A DNA stretch of 64,000 nucleotides from assembly GCF_900091445.1 (NCBI RefSeq), contig NZ_LT607733.1:2125501-2189500 (forward strand), read 5' to 3'. Position 1 is the stretch's first letter, and each line of letters starts with the position of its first letter. A model generated the notes under the pieces. That model had not been told where the DNA came from, did not search any database, and saw only the letters and a list, made by a program, of their open reading frames with translations. The DNA is from Micromonospora echinofusca. GTDB taxonomy: Bacteria; Actinomycetota; Actinomycetes; Mycobacteriales; Micromonosporaceae. The position numbers and the translations under genes were made by a program. Below, piece after piece: positions 17,053 to 26,481 of the stretch.

Positions 17053-18678
17053 GTGAGCACCACTGGTAAGCCGCCGAGGAGCCGGCGCGTCCCCCCGCGC
17101 CGAGTCCGCTCACTGGCCATCGCGACCGTCGCAGCGACCCTGGCGATCGGGCTGGCGGCGTGCAGCGGCGGCCCTGCATCGACCAACGCCGTCGGCGACG
17201 GTAAGGGGGGATCGTCGATCGAGACCACGTTGGCGTTCACCCTCTCCAGCGGGTTCGATCCCGCCAACGCCTCCTCGGCGGTGGCGACGGCGGTCAACCA
17301 GCACATCTTCGAAGGCCTCGTAGATCTTGACCCGGTTACCCGGGAACCCTACCGGGCGCTGGCCAAGGACGACCCGACGGCCAGCGCCGACGGGCGCACC
17401 TACACCGTGTCGCTGCGTGACGGCGTGAAGTTCTCCGACGGCACCCCCGTCACGGCCGAGGACGTGGCCTGGTCCTTCACCCGGGTGCTCAAGCCGGCGG
17501 ACCCCAAGACGCCGCCGCTGATGCAGGGGTTCGTCTCGTTCATCGACTCGGTCGAGGCCAAGGACGCCACGACGGTCGAGTTCACGCTGAAGTACCCGTT
17601 CGCCCTGTTCGCCGAGCGCATCTCGGTCATCAAGATCGTCCCCAAGGCGAAGACGGCGGACGCCGCCGCCGCGAAGGCCTTCGACACGGCACCGATCGGC
17701 TCCGGCCCGTTCAAGATGGACAGCGCGTCCAAGGAGTCGGGCATCAAGCTGAGCAGGAACCCGAACTACGCCGGCCCCCGGCCCGCCAAGGTGGACACGA
17801 TGACGTGGAACACCACCACCGAGGCCTCGGCCCGGGTGTCGGACCTGCAGGGCGGCCGCGTCCAGGCCATCGAGTCGGTGCCCTACCTCAACGTCGACGC
17901 GCTCAAGGGCAAGTACACCGTCGACGTGAAGCAGGCCTTCAACCAGGTCTTCCTCATGTTCAACTCGGCGGCGGCGCCGTTCAGCGACAAGCGGGTGCGC
18001 CAGGCCCTGCACCACGCGATCGACAAGGACGCGGTCATCAAGACCGCGCTCAACGGCTACGGCAGCCCGGCGACGAGCTACCTCGACGAGGGCAACAAGG
18101 ACTACCAGAAGGCCGCCACGGTCTACGACTACAACCCCGAGAAGGCCAAGGCCCTGCTCGCCGAGGCCGGCGTCCCGAACCTGTCCTTCCGGCTCGACAC
18201 GACGGACAACTCCGTGGTGAAGGACGTCGCCCCGCTGGTCATCGAGCAGTGGAAGAAGATCGGCGTCAACGCCAGCCTCAACACGGTGCCCTCGTCGGCC
18301 ATCTACGGCGACATCGTGCCGAAGGACACCTTCCGGGTGCTGATGGCCACCGGGGACCCCAGCGTCTTCGGCGTCGACACCGACCTGCTGATGCGCTGGT
18401 TCTACTACGGCGAGACGTGGCCGGGACAGCGCTACCGCTGGAGCGACGCGAACCGTAAGGCCATGGCCAACCTGCTCGACAAGGCGGCCCAGACCTCCGA
18501 CGAGGCGGCCCGCAAGGCGCTGTGGAAGCAGGCCCTCGACCTGGCGGCCGAGGAGGCCGCGCTGTACCCCGTCCTGCACACCAAGGTCGTCACCGCGTAC
18601 GACCCCGCCAAGCTCACCGGCTTCTCGGGCGCCGCGACCACCGGCCTGTACTTCCTGGGCGCCAGCCGGAGCGGCTGA
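17053..18678 (+). CDS. Family 5 extracellular solute-binding lipoprotein
   Basis: 541 residues from a GTG with GGAGG 7 bp upstream. A basic N-terminus and hydrophobic stretch end in the lipobox IGLAAC, with Cys37 as lipid anchor. The mature protein shows family 5 features: YTVSLRDGVKFSDGTPVTAEDVAWSF near the N-terminus, RVRQALHHAIDK-type core (here DKRVRQALHHAIDKDAVI), and GPFKMDS. This family binds oligopeptides, nickel or sugars for DppBCDF-type importers. In this operon a sialic acid or sialo-oligosaccharide is the likely ligand, as in the SatABCD-type system. A long hairpin separates it from the permease genes, which would keep its expression higher than theirs. Confidence 0.92.
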   Translation: MSTTGKPPRSRRVPPRRVRSLAIATVAATLAIGLAACSGGPASTNAVGDGKGGSSIETTLAFTLSSGFDPANASSAVATAVNQHIFEGLVDLDPVTREPYRALAKDDPTASADGRTYTVSLRDGVKFSDGTPVTAEDVAWSFTRVLKPADPKTPPLMQGFVSFIDSVEAKDATTVEFTLKYPFALFAERISVIKIVPKAKTADAAAAKAFDTAPIGSGPFKMDSASKESGIKLSRNPNYAGPRPAKVDTMTWNTTTEASARVSDLQGGRVQAIESVPYLNVDALKGKYTVDVKQAFNQVFLMFNSAAAPFSDKRVRQALHHAIDKDAVIKTALNGYGSPATSYLDEGNKDYQKAATVYDYNPEKAKALLAEAGVPNLSFRLDTTDNSVVKDVAPLVIEQWKKIGVNASLNTVPSSAIYGDIVPKDTFRVLMATGDPSVFGVDTDLLMRWFYYGETWPGQRYRWSDANRKAMANLLDKAAQTSDEAARKALWKQALDLAAEEAALYPVLHTKVVTAYDPAKLTGFSGAATTGLYFLGASRSG

Positions 18679-18708
18679 GCCCGCCCCGGGGCCCGGCCCC
18701 GGCCCTAA

Positions 18709-18751
18709 GCGTCCCGCCCGGCCCACGCCACCTGCGGACCGGGCGGGACGC
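18709..18751 (+). terminator. Intercistronic attenuating hairpin
   Basis: Perfect 13-bp arms (18709-18721 GCGTCCCGCCCGG and 18739-18751) with a 17-nt loop, 30 bp after the binding-protein stop and 30 bp before the first permease. This position is typical for partial termination or 3-prime mRNA stabilisation in importer operons. Confidence 0.65.
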
Positions 18752-18781
18752 CTCGGCGGCCCTCGACGAGAGAAAGACACC

Positions 18782-19738
18782 ATGCTGAGCGTTCTGAGCC
18801 TGGTCGCGCGACGACTCCTGACCCTGATTCCCCTGGTGCTGGGCATCACGCTGTTCGTCTTCGTGATCATGCAGTTCTCCCCGATCGATCCCGCGCTGTC
18901 CGTGCTCGGTGACCAGGCGACCCCCGCGCAGGTCGCGGCGTTCAAGACCGCCAACGGCCTCGACGACCCGCTACCCCTGCGCTACCTGCACTTCCTGGGC
19001 GACCTGGTCCGGGGTGACCTGGGCATGACCTTCCCGCCGTCGGTGCCGGTCGCCGACAAGATCGCCACCGCGCTGCCGCTGACCATCCAGCTGACCGCCC
19101 TGGGCGTCGTCGGCGCGCTGGTCATCGCGTTGGCCCTCGGCATCCCCGCCGCGTTGTACCGGGACCGCTGGCCCGACCAGGTGATCAGGTTCGTCTCCAT
19201 GGCGGGCATCGCCACGCCGTCGTTCTGGCTGGCGCTGCTGCTCATCCAGGAGTTCTCGGTGCGGCGCCCGGTCTTTCCGACGGGCGGCTACGTCAACCCC
19301 GCCGATTCGGTCAGCCTCTGGTTGCAGTCCCTCGCCATGCCCGCGCTGGCCCTCGCCGTGCCGGTCGGCTGCTCGCTCGCCAGGATCGTGCGCACGTCGA
19401 TGGTGGAGGAACTCGACAAGGACTACGTCCGTACGGCCGTCGGCGCCGGACTGCCGCCCCGGGTGGTGATCGGCCGCAACGTGCTGCGCAACGCGCTGGT
19501 CAACCCGCTCACCGTGCTGGGCCTGCGGATCGGCTACCTCATCGGCGGCACCGTCGTCATCGAGGCCATCTTCTCGCTGCCCGGCATGGGCACCCAGATC
19601 ATGAGCGCGGTGCAGCAGAACGACACCGCCCTCGCGCAGGGAACCGTCCTGACGATCGCCGTCGGGTTCGTCGTCGTGAACCTGGTTGTCGACATCCTCT
19701 ACCTCTTCGCCAACCCTCGACTGCGCGGAGCCCACTGA
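18782..19738 (+). CDS. ABC importer permease, DppB type
   Basis: 318 residues with six predicted membrane helices. The first is [21 protein letters not shown] at residues 11-31. It shows the conserved DppB ending with the EAA-type coupling loop ([25 protein letters not shown]) and the closing [15 protein letters not shown]. It forms the membrane pore together with the permease half of the next gene. The stop overlaps the next start by 1 bp (TGATG), so translation is coupled. The substrate is inferred from the surrounding sialic-acid genes. Confidence 0.93.
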   Translation: MLSVLSLVARRLLTLIPLVLGITLFVFVIMQFSPIDPALSVLGDQATPAQVAAFKTANGLDDPLPLRYLHFLGDLVRGDLGMTFPPSVPVADKIATALPLTIQLTALGVVGALVIALALGIPAALYRDRWPDQVIRFVSMAGIATPSFWLALLLIQEFSVRRPVFPTGGYVNPADSVSLWLQSLAMPALALAVPVGCSLARIVRTSMVEELDKDYVRTAVGAGLPPRVVIGRNVLRNALVNPLTVLGLRIGYLIGGTVVIEAIFSLPGMGTQIMSAVQQNDTALAQGTVLTIAVGFVVVNLVVDILYLFANPRLRGAH

Positions 19739-21696
19739 TGCGTCGCACCCTCACCGCCCGGCTGTCGCGTCCCGGCATCGCCTTCAGAAGGCTCACCGTC
19801 ACCTCCCGGATCGCGCTCGGCTTCGTCCTGCTCATCGTCCTGGTCGGCATCTTCGCGCCCCTGCTTCTCCGGCACGATCCCGCCCAGGCCGGGCTCGGCC
19901 CGGCCCTGACCGGCCCGAACGGCGAGCACTGGTTCGGCCTCGACAAGCTCGGGCGCGACGTCTTCTCGCGGCTGGTGGCCGGCACCCGGCGTTCGCTGAT
20001 CGTCGGCTTCGGCGCCGCCGGCATCGCCCTGTTCGTCGGCGCGATCCTCGGCGCGCTGGCGGGAACCAGCCGGACCGCGGTCGACGAGGCGGTCATGCGC
20101 TGCCTCGACGTCGTCATGGCCTTCCCTGCCATCGTGCTGTCCGCCCTGCTGATCATCTCCTTCGGGAAGAACAGCCTGCTGGTCCTCGTGATCGCGATCG
20201 GCTTCGTCTTCACCCCGTCCGTCGCGCGGATCGTGCGCGCCAACGTGCTCTCGCAGTACCGGGAGGACTACGTGGCGGCCGAGCGGATCATCGGCGCGCG
20301 CCGACTGCACATCCTCTGGCGACACGTCCTGCGCAACTGTGCCGCGCCGATCCTCGTCTTCGTCACCGTCATGGTGGCCGACGCCATCGTCTTCGAGGCG
20401 TCCCTCTCCTTCATCGGTGGCGGGCTGGCCCCCCAGGAGGCGGAGTCCTCGTGGGGATCGGTCATCGCCTTCGGCAAGGAGATGGTGCAGATCGGCGGCT
20501 GGTGGGCCACGTTCTTCCCCGGCCTGCTGATCCTGCTCACCGTGCTCGCCCTGAACGTGCTCTCCGAGGGGATGTCCGACGCCTGGGCCGCCCCGGCTGC
20601 CCGGCGCGCCACCAGCTCGCCGGCCGCCGATCCGCTGGTACGGGCACAGCCCGGCGCCGGCGAGGTCGTGCAGCTGCCCGGCCTGCCGGAGGCGGCGCGG
20701 CGGCTGCGCGAGCGTGCCCGCCCCCTCCCGCAGGGCGAGCCCGTGCTCGAGGTCAGGGACCTGTCGATCGGGTTCGATGGACGCCACCGGGGCGTCGACA
20801 TCGTCGACGGCCTGAGCTTCGACGTGCGTCCCGGCGAGGTCGTCGGCCTGGTGGGGGAGTCGGGCTCGGGCAAGTCGCTGACGTCCCTCGCGGTCATGGG
20901 GCTGCTGCCCCAGGGGGCCAGGGTGCGCGGTGCGGTCCACTTCGCGGGTACGGACCTGCTCACCGTGAGCGCGAAACGGCGGCGCGCCCTGATGGGCCGC
21001 GAGATCGCGATGATCTACCAGGACGCCCTCTCGGCGCTGAACCCCTCGCTGCGCATCGGCCCACAGCTGGCGCAGATGATCCGCCGCGGCGGCACCCGGT
21101 CGGCCGAGGAGCTGATGGGACTGGTGGGCCTGGACCCCGGGCGCACCCTGGCGGCGTACCCGCACGAGCTCTCCGGCGGGCAGCGGCAGCGCGTGGTGAT
21201 CGCCATGGCCCTCTCCCGCGACCCGCGCCTGATCATCGCCGACGAGCCGACCACCGCGCTCGACGTGACGGTCCAGGCGCAGGTGATAGAACTGCTGCTG
21301 CGGCTACAGGACCGGCTGGGCTTCGCCCTGATCCTGGTCAGCCACGACCTCGCGCTGGTCAGCGACGTCGCCGACCGGGTCGTCGTCATGTACGGCGGTC
21401 AGATCGTCGAGAGCGGGGTCACCGCCGACGTGGTCGGGGCCCCGGCGCACCACTACGCCCGGGGGCTGCTCGGCTCGGTGCTCTCGCTGGAGGCCGGCGC
21501 GCAGCGGCTCACCCAGATCCGTGGCGTGGTGCCGTCCCCGGCCGATTTCCCACCGGGATGCCGATTCGCGGACCGCTGCCCCATGGCGACCGACGTCTGC
21601 CGCGACACGGCGCCCCGACTGACGGGCACCGCCGCCCACGGGTACGCCTGCCACCACCCGGCCGTCACCGTCAGCGAAGAGGAGCCGGCCCGATGA
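19738..21696 (+). CDS. Fused DppC-type permease and DppD-type ATPase
   Basis: 652 residues in one uninterrupted frame. Residues 1 to about 285 form a DppC-like permease: TM1 at [34 protein letters not shown], coupling loop [21 protein letters not shown], and ending [11 protein letters not shown]. An Ala/Pro-rich linker follows. From about residue 335 a DppD-type ATPase has Walker A GESGSGKS, signature [16 protein letters not shown], Walker [13 protein letters not shown], and the C-terminal Cys-rich oligopeptide motif [14 protein letters not shown]. Normally these are two polypeptides. The fusion is real in this sequence because no stop or alternative ribosome site separates them. It overlaps the next ATPase by 4 bp. 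Confidence 0.92.
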   Translation: MRRTLTARLSRPGIAFRRLTVTSRIALGFVLLIVLVGIFAPLLLRHDPAQAGLGPALTGPNGEHWFGLDKLGRDVFSRLVAGTRRSLIVGFGAAGIALFVGAILGALAGTSRTAVDEAVMRCLDVVMAFPAIVLSALLIISFGKNSLLVLVIAIGFVFTPSVARIVRANVLSQYREDYVAAERIIGARRLHILWRHVLRNCAAPILVFVTVMVADAIVFEASLSFIGGGLAPQEAESSWGSVIAFGKEMVQIGGWWATFFPGLLILLTVLALNVLSEGMSDAWAAPAARRATSSPAADPLVRAQPGAGEVVQLPGLPEAARRLRERARPLPQGEPVLEVRDLSIGFDGRHRGVDIVDGLSFDVRPGEVVGLVGESGSGKSLTSLAVMGLLPQGARVRGAVHFAGTDLLTVSAKRRRALMGREIAMIYQDALSALNPSLRIGPQLAQMIRRGGTRSAEELMGLVGLDPGRTLAAYPHELSGGQRQRVVIAMALSRDPRLIIADEPTTALDVTVQAQVIELLLRLQDRLGFALILVSHDLALVSDVADRVVVMYGGQIVESGVTADVVGAPAHHYARGLLGSVLSLEAGAQRLTQIRGVVPSPADFPPGCRFADRCPMATDVCRDTAPRLTGTAAHGYACHHPAVTVSEEEPAR

Positions 21697-22763
21697 GCGC
21701 GACAGCCACGCGACAGCCGATCGTCGAGCTGCGCGACGTGCACGTGGTCCACCGCACCCGTGGCGGCGGCATGTTCAACCGGGAGCGGGTGTACGCCCTC
21801 ACCGGCGCGGACCTGACCGTCCGCGCCGGCGAGACCATCGGCGTCGTTGGTGAGTCCGGGTGCGGCAAGTCCACCCTGGCCAAGGTGCTGGTGGGGCTCC
21901 AGCGGCCGACGAGCGGCACGGTCACCTTCGCCGGCTCCGACGTGTGGTCTATGGCCGCGTCGCAACGGCGCCACCTCATCGGCACGGGCATCGGCATGGT
22001 CTTCCAGGACCCGGCCACGTCGCTGAACCGCCGGATGCCGGTACGCGACATCCTGCGCGACCCGCTCGACGTGCACCGCCGGGGCAGCAGGAGCCAGCGG
22101 GAGGAGCGCGTCGCCGAGCTGATGGCCCTGGTGGGTCTGCCCAACTCGGTCGCCGACGTCCTGCCGAGCCAGCTCTCCGGCGGGCAACGCCAGCGGGTTT
22201 CCATCGCGCGCGCCCTGGCCCTGGAGCCGGGCCTGGTGATCGCCGACGAGCCCACCAGCGCCCTCGACGTCTCGGTACGCGCGCAGATCCTCAACCTGCT
22301 CCTGGACCTCAAGGAGCGCCTCGGCCTGGCCATGGTCTTCGTCTCGCACGACATCCAGACCGTCAAGCGGATCAGCGACCGCGTGGTCACCATGTACCTC
22401 GGCCGGATCGTGGAGCAGGCGCCCGCCGCCGGGCTCCCCGAGGGCGCCCAGCACCCGTACACGCGCGCGCTCTTCTCCGCCACGCCGGGTCTGCTCTCGC
22501 CCATCGACCCCATCCCGCTCGTGGGTCCCGTCCCCCTGGCCACCCGGCCACCCAGCGGATGCCCGTTCCGCACCCGCTGCTGGAAGGCCACCGACGTGTG
22601 CGCCTCCGACATGCCACCGGTCGAGCCGGGCGCCGACGGCGGCGGCCACGAGTTCCGCTGCCACCACCCCGTGCCCGCCGGGTCCGGCAACGCCGAGCTG
22701 GTGGAACTCGCCAGAGCAGCGACGGGCCGCACCACCCCCCTACACGTCGAGGAGACAGCGTGA
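21693..22763 (+). CDS. ABC importer ATPase, DppF type
   Basis: 356 residues starting at the ATG of the ATGA overlap. Walker A is GESGCGKS, the signature [16 protein letters not shown], Walker B LVIADEPTSALD, and the H-loop is in MVFVSHDIQTV. The C-terminal oligopeptide-transporter motif GCPFRTRCWKATDVC may carry an iron-sulphur cluster, as found in some DppD/F proteins. It pairs with the ATPase half of the preceding fusion protein to drive import. The stop overlaps the lyase start (GTGA). Confidence 0.93.
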   Translation: MSATATRQPIVELRDVHVVHRTRGGGMFNRERVYALTGADLTVRAGETIGVVGESGCGKSTLAKVLVGLQRPTSGTVTFAGSDVWSMAASQRRHLIGTGIGMVFQDPATSLNRRMPVRDILRDPLDVHRRGSRSQREERVAELMALVGLPNSVADVLPSQLSGGQRQRVSIARALALEPGLVIADEPTSALDVSVRAQILNLLLDLKERLGLAMVFVSHDIQTVKRISDRVVTMYLGRIVEQAPAAGLPEGAQHPYTRALFSATPGLLSPIDPIPLVGPVPLATRPPSGCPFRTRCWKATDVCASDMPPVEPGADGGGHEFRCHHPVPAGSGNAELVELARAATGRTTPLHVEETA

Positions 22764-23698
22764 CCACCCCAGCCCCGCGGATCGCCGGAGTCGTACCGCC
22801 GGTCGTCACCCCCCTGACCGAGGAGGGCACGGTCGACGTCCGCTCCCTGGAGCGGCTCGTCGAGCGGCTGCTCGCGGCCGGCGTCGACGGCATCTTCGCG
22901 CTCGGCAGCTCGGGCGAGACGGTCTTCCTCACCGACAACCAGCGGGACCAGGTCCTCGAAACCGTCGTGAAGACCGTCGGCGGCGCCGTACCCGTCATCG
23001 CCGGCTGCATCGAACCGACCACCCGGCGGGTCCTCGACCGCGCGGAGGCGTCGGCGCGGCTGGGCGCCGACGGTCTGGTGGCGACCGCGCCCTTCTACGC
23101 CATCGTCGGCCCCCACGAGATCGAGCGGCACTTCCGGTCGCTCGCCTCGTCGGTCGAGCTGCCCCTGTTCGCGTACGACATTCCCGTCTGCGTGCACACC
23201 AAGCTCTCCACGGACCTGCTGACCCGGCTCGCGGCAGACGGGGTCGTGGCCGGGGTCAAGGACTCCAGCGGGGACGACGTCGCGTTCCGCCAACTGGTGC
23301 TGCGGATCGCCGAGCAGGCGCCGGACACCGGCTTCAGCCTGCTGACCGGCCACGAGGTGGTCGTCGACGCGATGATGCTCGCCGGCGCCTCCGGCTCCGT
23401 TCCCGGGCTGGGCAACGTGGACCCGGCGGGCTACGTGCGACTGCACCGGGCCTGCGTCGGCGGCGACTGGGACACCGCCCGGCGCGAGCAGGACCGCCTG
23501 ACCCGGCTGTTCCGGATCGTCGACGCGGCCGACCCCGCGACGACGGCGGGGGCGACGAGGGGCGTGGGCGCGTTCAAGACCGCGCTGGCCCTGCTCGGTG
23601 TCATCGACGGCAACGCCGTGTCGCTTCCCCTGCGGCCGCTCGACGCCGACGAGACGGCCCGCGTGCGTACGCAGCTGGAACTGGCGGGGCTGCTCTGA
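22760..23698 (+). CDS. DHDPS/N-acetylneuraminate lyase-family aldolase
   Basis: 312 residues from the GTG at 22760, with GGAG upstream. A TIM-barrel class I aldolase: the Schiff-base lysine is Lys167 in VAGVKDSSGD, the catalytic tyrosine Tyr139 in FAYDIPV, and the substrate-carboxylate loop is GSSGET (residues 50-54). The family splits pyruvate from many 2-keto acids. Together with the next two genes (ManNAc kinase-like and NanE) it gives the complete route sialic acid to ManNAc to ManNAc-6-P to GlcNAc-6-P, so N-acetylneuraminate lyase is the best call. The loop reads GSSGET rather than the GSTGE of classical NanA, so a related sugar acid remains possible. Confidence 0.85.
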   Translation: MTTPAPRIAGVVPPVVTPLTEEGTVDVRSLERLVERLLAAGVDGIFALGSSGETVFLTDNQRDQVLETVVKTVGGAVPVIAGCIEPTTRRVLDRAEASARLGADGLVATAPFYAIVGPHEIERHFRSLASSVELPLFAYDIPVCVHTKLSTDLLTRLAADGVVAGVKDSSGDDVAFRQLVLRIAEQAPDTGFSLLTGHEVVVDAMMLAGASGSVPGLGNVDPAGYVRLHRACVGGDWDTARREQDRLTRLFRIVDAADPATTAGATRGVGAFKTALALLGVIDGNAVSLPLRPLDADETARVRTQLELAGLL

Positions 23699-23700
23699 GC

Positions 23701-24651
23701 ATGTCCGAGGCACGCGATCGCGCAGCCGGCGCCGACGAGGCGGTCGCCGCGCTCGACATCGGGGGTACGAAGACGGCAGCCGCCCTCGTGACGGGGCAGG
23801 GGGTCGTCCTCGACCGGGTCACCGCCGCCACCCCGGGCAGGGCGGGCGCCAGCGCCGTCCTCGCCACCGCCGCCGACCTCGTCCACCGGCTGGGGGCGAG
23901 GGCGCCGGGGACACGCGTACGTGCCGTCGGGGTCGGCAGCGCCGGGGTGGTCGACAGCCGGACGGGCCGGGTGCTCTCGGCCACCGACGTGCTGACCGGC
24001 TGGGCCGGCACCGACCTGGCCGGGCGGCTGCGGGAGCTGACGGGCCTGCCCGTGGCCGTCATCAACGACGTGCACGCGCACGCCCTCGGCGAGGCGCGTC
24101 ACGGCCCGGCGGCCGGGCACGAGACGATGCTCTTCGTCGCCGTCGGAACCGGCATCGGTGCCTCGTTCGTCGTCGGCGGCGGCGTGCTCGCCGGCGCCCA
24201 CAGCGCGGCCGGCCACGCCGGTCACCAGCCCTCCCCGTACGCGGGGTCGCTGCCCTGCACCTGCGGCGGGCGCGGGCACCTCGAAGCGATCGCCGCCGGG
24301 CCCGGCCTCGCCGCGGAGTACGCGCGGCGCACCGGCCGGCCGGTCGACGACCTGCGGTCCGTGGCCGCCCGCGCCGAGGGCGGTGACGACACGGCGCGGG
24401 AGGTCGTCCGGCTGGGCGGGGCGGCGGTCGGCTCGGCCGTCGGCGGGCTGGTCAACGTGCTCGACCCGCACGCCGTGGTGGTCGGCGGCGGCGTCACCGG
24501 GCTCGGCGCGCCCTGGTGGCGGGCACTTCGCGACGCCGTACGGCGGGAGACGCTGCCCGGCCTGGTGGACGTGCCCGTGCTGGCCTCGGCCCTCGGCGCC
24601 GACGCACCCCTGCTCGGCGCCGCCTCGCTCGCCTGGGAGGCCGTCGCATGA
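23701..24651 (+). CDS. ROK-family sugar kinase, probable N-acetylmannosamine kinase
   Basis: 316 residues. The ATP-phosphate loop ALDIGGTKT (Asp19, Thr23) opens the protein. VGTGIGASFVVGGGVLAGAHSAAGHAG carries the sugar-binding and first zinc-ligand region. The ROK zinc motif, normally CxCGxxGCxE, reads CTCGGRGHLE, so the third cysteine is histidine, which could still bind zinc. It starts 2 bp after the lyase and overlaps NanE by 4 bp. The operon context points to phosphorylation of ManNAc. Glucokinase-like or GlcNAc kinase activity is an alternative within the family. Confidence 0.87.
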   Translation: MSEARDRAAGADEAVAALDIGGTKTAAALVTGQGVVLDRVTAATPGRAGASAVLATAADLVHRLGARAPGTRVRAVGVGSAGVVDSRTGRVLSATDVLTGWAGTDLAGRLRELTGLPVAVINDVHAHALGEARHGPAAGHETMLFVAVGTGIGASFVVGGGVLAGAHSAAGHAGHQPSPYAGSLPCTCGGRGHLEAIAAGPGLAAEYARRTGRPVDDLRSVAARAEGGDDTAREVVRLGGAAVGSAVGGLVNVLDPHAVVVGGGVTGLGAPWWRALRDAVRRETLPGLVDVPVLASALGADAPLLGAASLAWEAVA

Positions 24652-25328
24652 ACGCGCTCGTCGCACAGCTGCGCCACCGCCTGGTGGTCTCCTGCCAGGC
24701 CTACCCCGGCGAGCCGATGCGCGACCCGGACACGATGCGCCGGGTCGCCCTCGCCGCCGCCGACGGCGGCGCCGCCGGCATCCGCGCCCAGGGGCTGGCG
24801 GACATCGCGGCCATCCGGGACGCCGTCGACCTCCCGCTGATCGGGCTCTGGAAGGACGGCGACGACGACGTCTTCATCACCCCGACGCTCGACCACGCGC
24901 TGGCCGTGGCCCGGGCCGGCGCGCACGTCGTCGCGCTCGACGGCACGTCCCGGCCCCGGCCCGACGGCCGTACCCTCGCCGAGACCGTCGCCGCCGTCCA
25001 CGAGCGGACCGGGGCCCTGGTGATGGCCGACTGCGCCACCCTCGACGAGGGGATCGCCGCCGCCGAGGCGGGCGCCGACGTGGTCGGCACCACCCTGGCC
25101 GGCTACACGTCGTACACCCGCAAGGGGCCCGGCCCGGACCTGGACCTGGTGGCCCGGCTCGCCCGCGAGATCGACGTGCCGGTGGTCGCGGAGGGCCGCA
25201 TCCACACCCCCGCGCAGGCGGCGCAGGCGCTGCGGGCCGGCGCGTGGGCGGTGGTGGTCGGCACGGCGATCACCCACCCCACCACCATCACCGGCTGGTT
25301 CGCGTCCGCCATGGCCGACGCCCGGTAG
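24648..25328 (+). CDS. nanE: N-acetylmannosamine-6-phosphate 2-epimerase
   Basis: 226 residues from the ATG of an ATGA overlap. The N-terminus LVVSCQAYPGEPMRD and the following GGAAGIRAQG are the NanE signature. The TIM-barrel phosphate-binding end shows PVVAEGRIHTPAQA and GAWAVVVGTAITHP, and the catalytic lysine region is LIGLWKDG. It converts ManNAc-6-phosphate to GlcNAc-6-phosphate, which enters amino-sugar metabolism. NagA/NagB are not in the window. This is the most diagnostic gene of the locus, because NanE is specific to ManNAc/sialic-acid pathways. Confidence 0.92.
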   Translation: MNALVAQLRHRLVVSCQAYPGEPMRDPDTMRRVALAAADGGAAGIRAQGLADIAAIRDAVDLPLIGLWKDGDDDVFITPTLDHALAVARAGAHVVALDGTSRPRPDGRTLAETVAAVHERTGALVMADCATLDEGIAAAEAGADVVGTTLAGYTSYTRKGPGPDLDLVARLAREIDVPVVAEGRIHTPAQAAQALRAGAWAVVVGTAITHPTTITGWFASAMADAR

Positions 25329-25423
25329 CGACCGGGGCGTACGGCGGCCCGACCCTCGGCCGTCGTCGCCGGTCGCACCCGCACGACGACACCCGACGAT
25401 CCTGTCTGCACGGAGGTCACACT

Positions 25424-26392
25424 GTGGCGCTGAGCGATCTCACCCTCGCCGACTGCCGGGCGTACCAGCCCGAACTGGCCGTTCCGGAGGACCTGGACGC
25501 CTTCTGGGCGCGGACGCTGGGTGACGACGGGGCGGGACCGGCGGCGTACGAGCCCGTCGACACCGGCCTCACCCAGGTCCGTACCTTCTCGGTCACCGTC
25601 CCCGGCTACGGCGGCGAGCCCGTGCACGGTTGGTTGCACCTGCCCACGAACGTCGCGGGGCCGCTGCCGTGCGTGGTCGAGTACCTCGGTTACGGCCGTG
25701 GCCGCGGCCTGCCGCACGAGAAGCTGTTCTGGGCGGCGGCCGGCTTCGCGCATCTGATCATGGACACCCGGGGCCAGGGCTGGAGCGCCGCCGCCGGCAG
25801 CACCGCCGACCCGCACCCTCATCCGGGCGGCACCGTGCCCGGCTTCCTCACCCGCGGCGTCACCGATCCCGACGACTTCTACTACCGCAGGCTGATCACC
25901 GACGCCGTGCGGTTCGCCCGCGCCGCGCGGGACCATCCCGCCGTCGACGCCGACCGTGTCGCCGTCACGGGTGTCAGCCAGGGCGGTGGCCTGGCGCTGG
26001 AGGTGGCGGCGCTGTTCCCGGGCGTGGCGGCGGCCATGCCCGACGTGCCGTTCCTGTGCGACTTCCGCCGTGGCGTGCAGGTCGCCCTCCGCGGCCCCTA
26101 CGGTGAGATCGCCGAATACCTGAAGCTGCACCGCGACCGGGTCGGCCAGGTGTTCCGCACGTTGTCCTACTTCGACGCCGCCGTGCTCGCGCCACGCGCG
26201 ACCGCGCCCGCGCTGTTCTCCATCGCGCTGCTGGACCAGGTCTGCCCGCCCTCGACCTGTTTCGCCGCCTACCACCGCTACGGCGGCGAGAAGGAGCTGC
26301 GCGTGTACGAGTTCAACGACCACGAAGGCGGCGAGGCGGCGCATCAGCTCGAACAGCTCACCTGGCTGCACAAGGTCTTCGGCCGGCGGTGA
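25424..26392 (+). CDS. CE7-type acetyl esterase (acetyl xylan esterase/cephalosporin deacetylase family)
   Basis: 322 residues from the GTG at 25424, with GGAGG 7 bp upstream. An alpha/beta hydrolase with the CE7 triad: nucleophile in GVSQGGG, aspartate in LLDQVCPPST, histidine in FNDHEGG, plus the RGQGWS oxyanion motif in DTRGQGWSAAAG. There is no signal peptide, so it is cytoplasmic. It lies 95 bp after nanE on the same strand and probably belongs to the operon. CE7 enzymes remove acetyl groups from sugars and antibiotics. Here it may de-O-acetylate imported O-acetyl sialic acid; that role is inference from position. Confidence 0.85.
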   Translation: MALSDLTLADCRAYQPELAVPEDLDAFWARTLGDDGAGPAAYEPVDTGLTQVRTFSVTVPGYGGEPVHGWLHLPTNVAGPLPCVVEYLGYGRGRGLPHEKLFWAAAGFAHLIMDTRGQGWSAAAGSTADPHPHPGGTVPGFLTRGVTDPDDFYYRRLITDAVRFARAARDHPAVDADRVAVTGVSQGGGLALEVAALFPGVAAAMPDVPFLCDFRRGVQVALRGPYGEIAEYLKLHRDRVGQVFRTLSYFDAAVLAPRATAPALFSIALLDQVCPPSTCFAAYHRYGGEKELRVYEFNDHEGGEAAHQLEQLTWLHKVFGRR

Positions 26393-26481
26393 CGGGGGCG
26401 GTCCGCCGATCCGGTCGGCGCCGCGAGCACGGCTGCCCGCGCCGCGGCGCCCACCCCCGTCCCGGCCGGTCGTCGCGGCGG

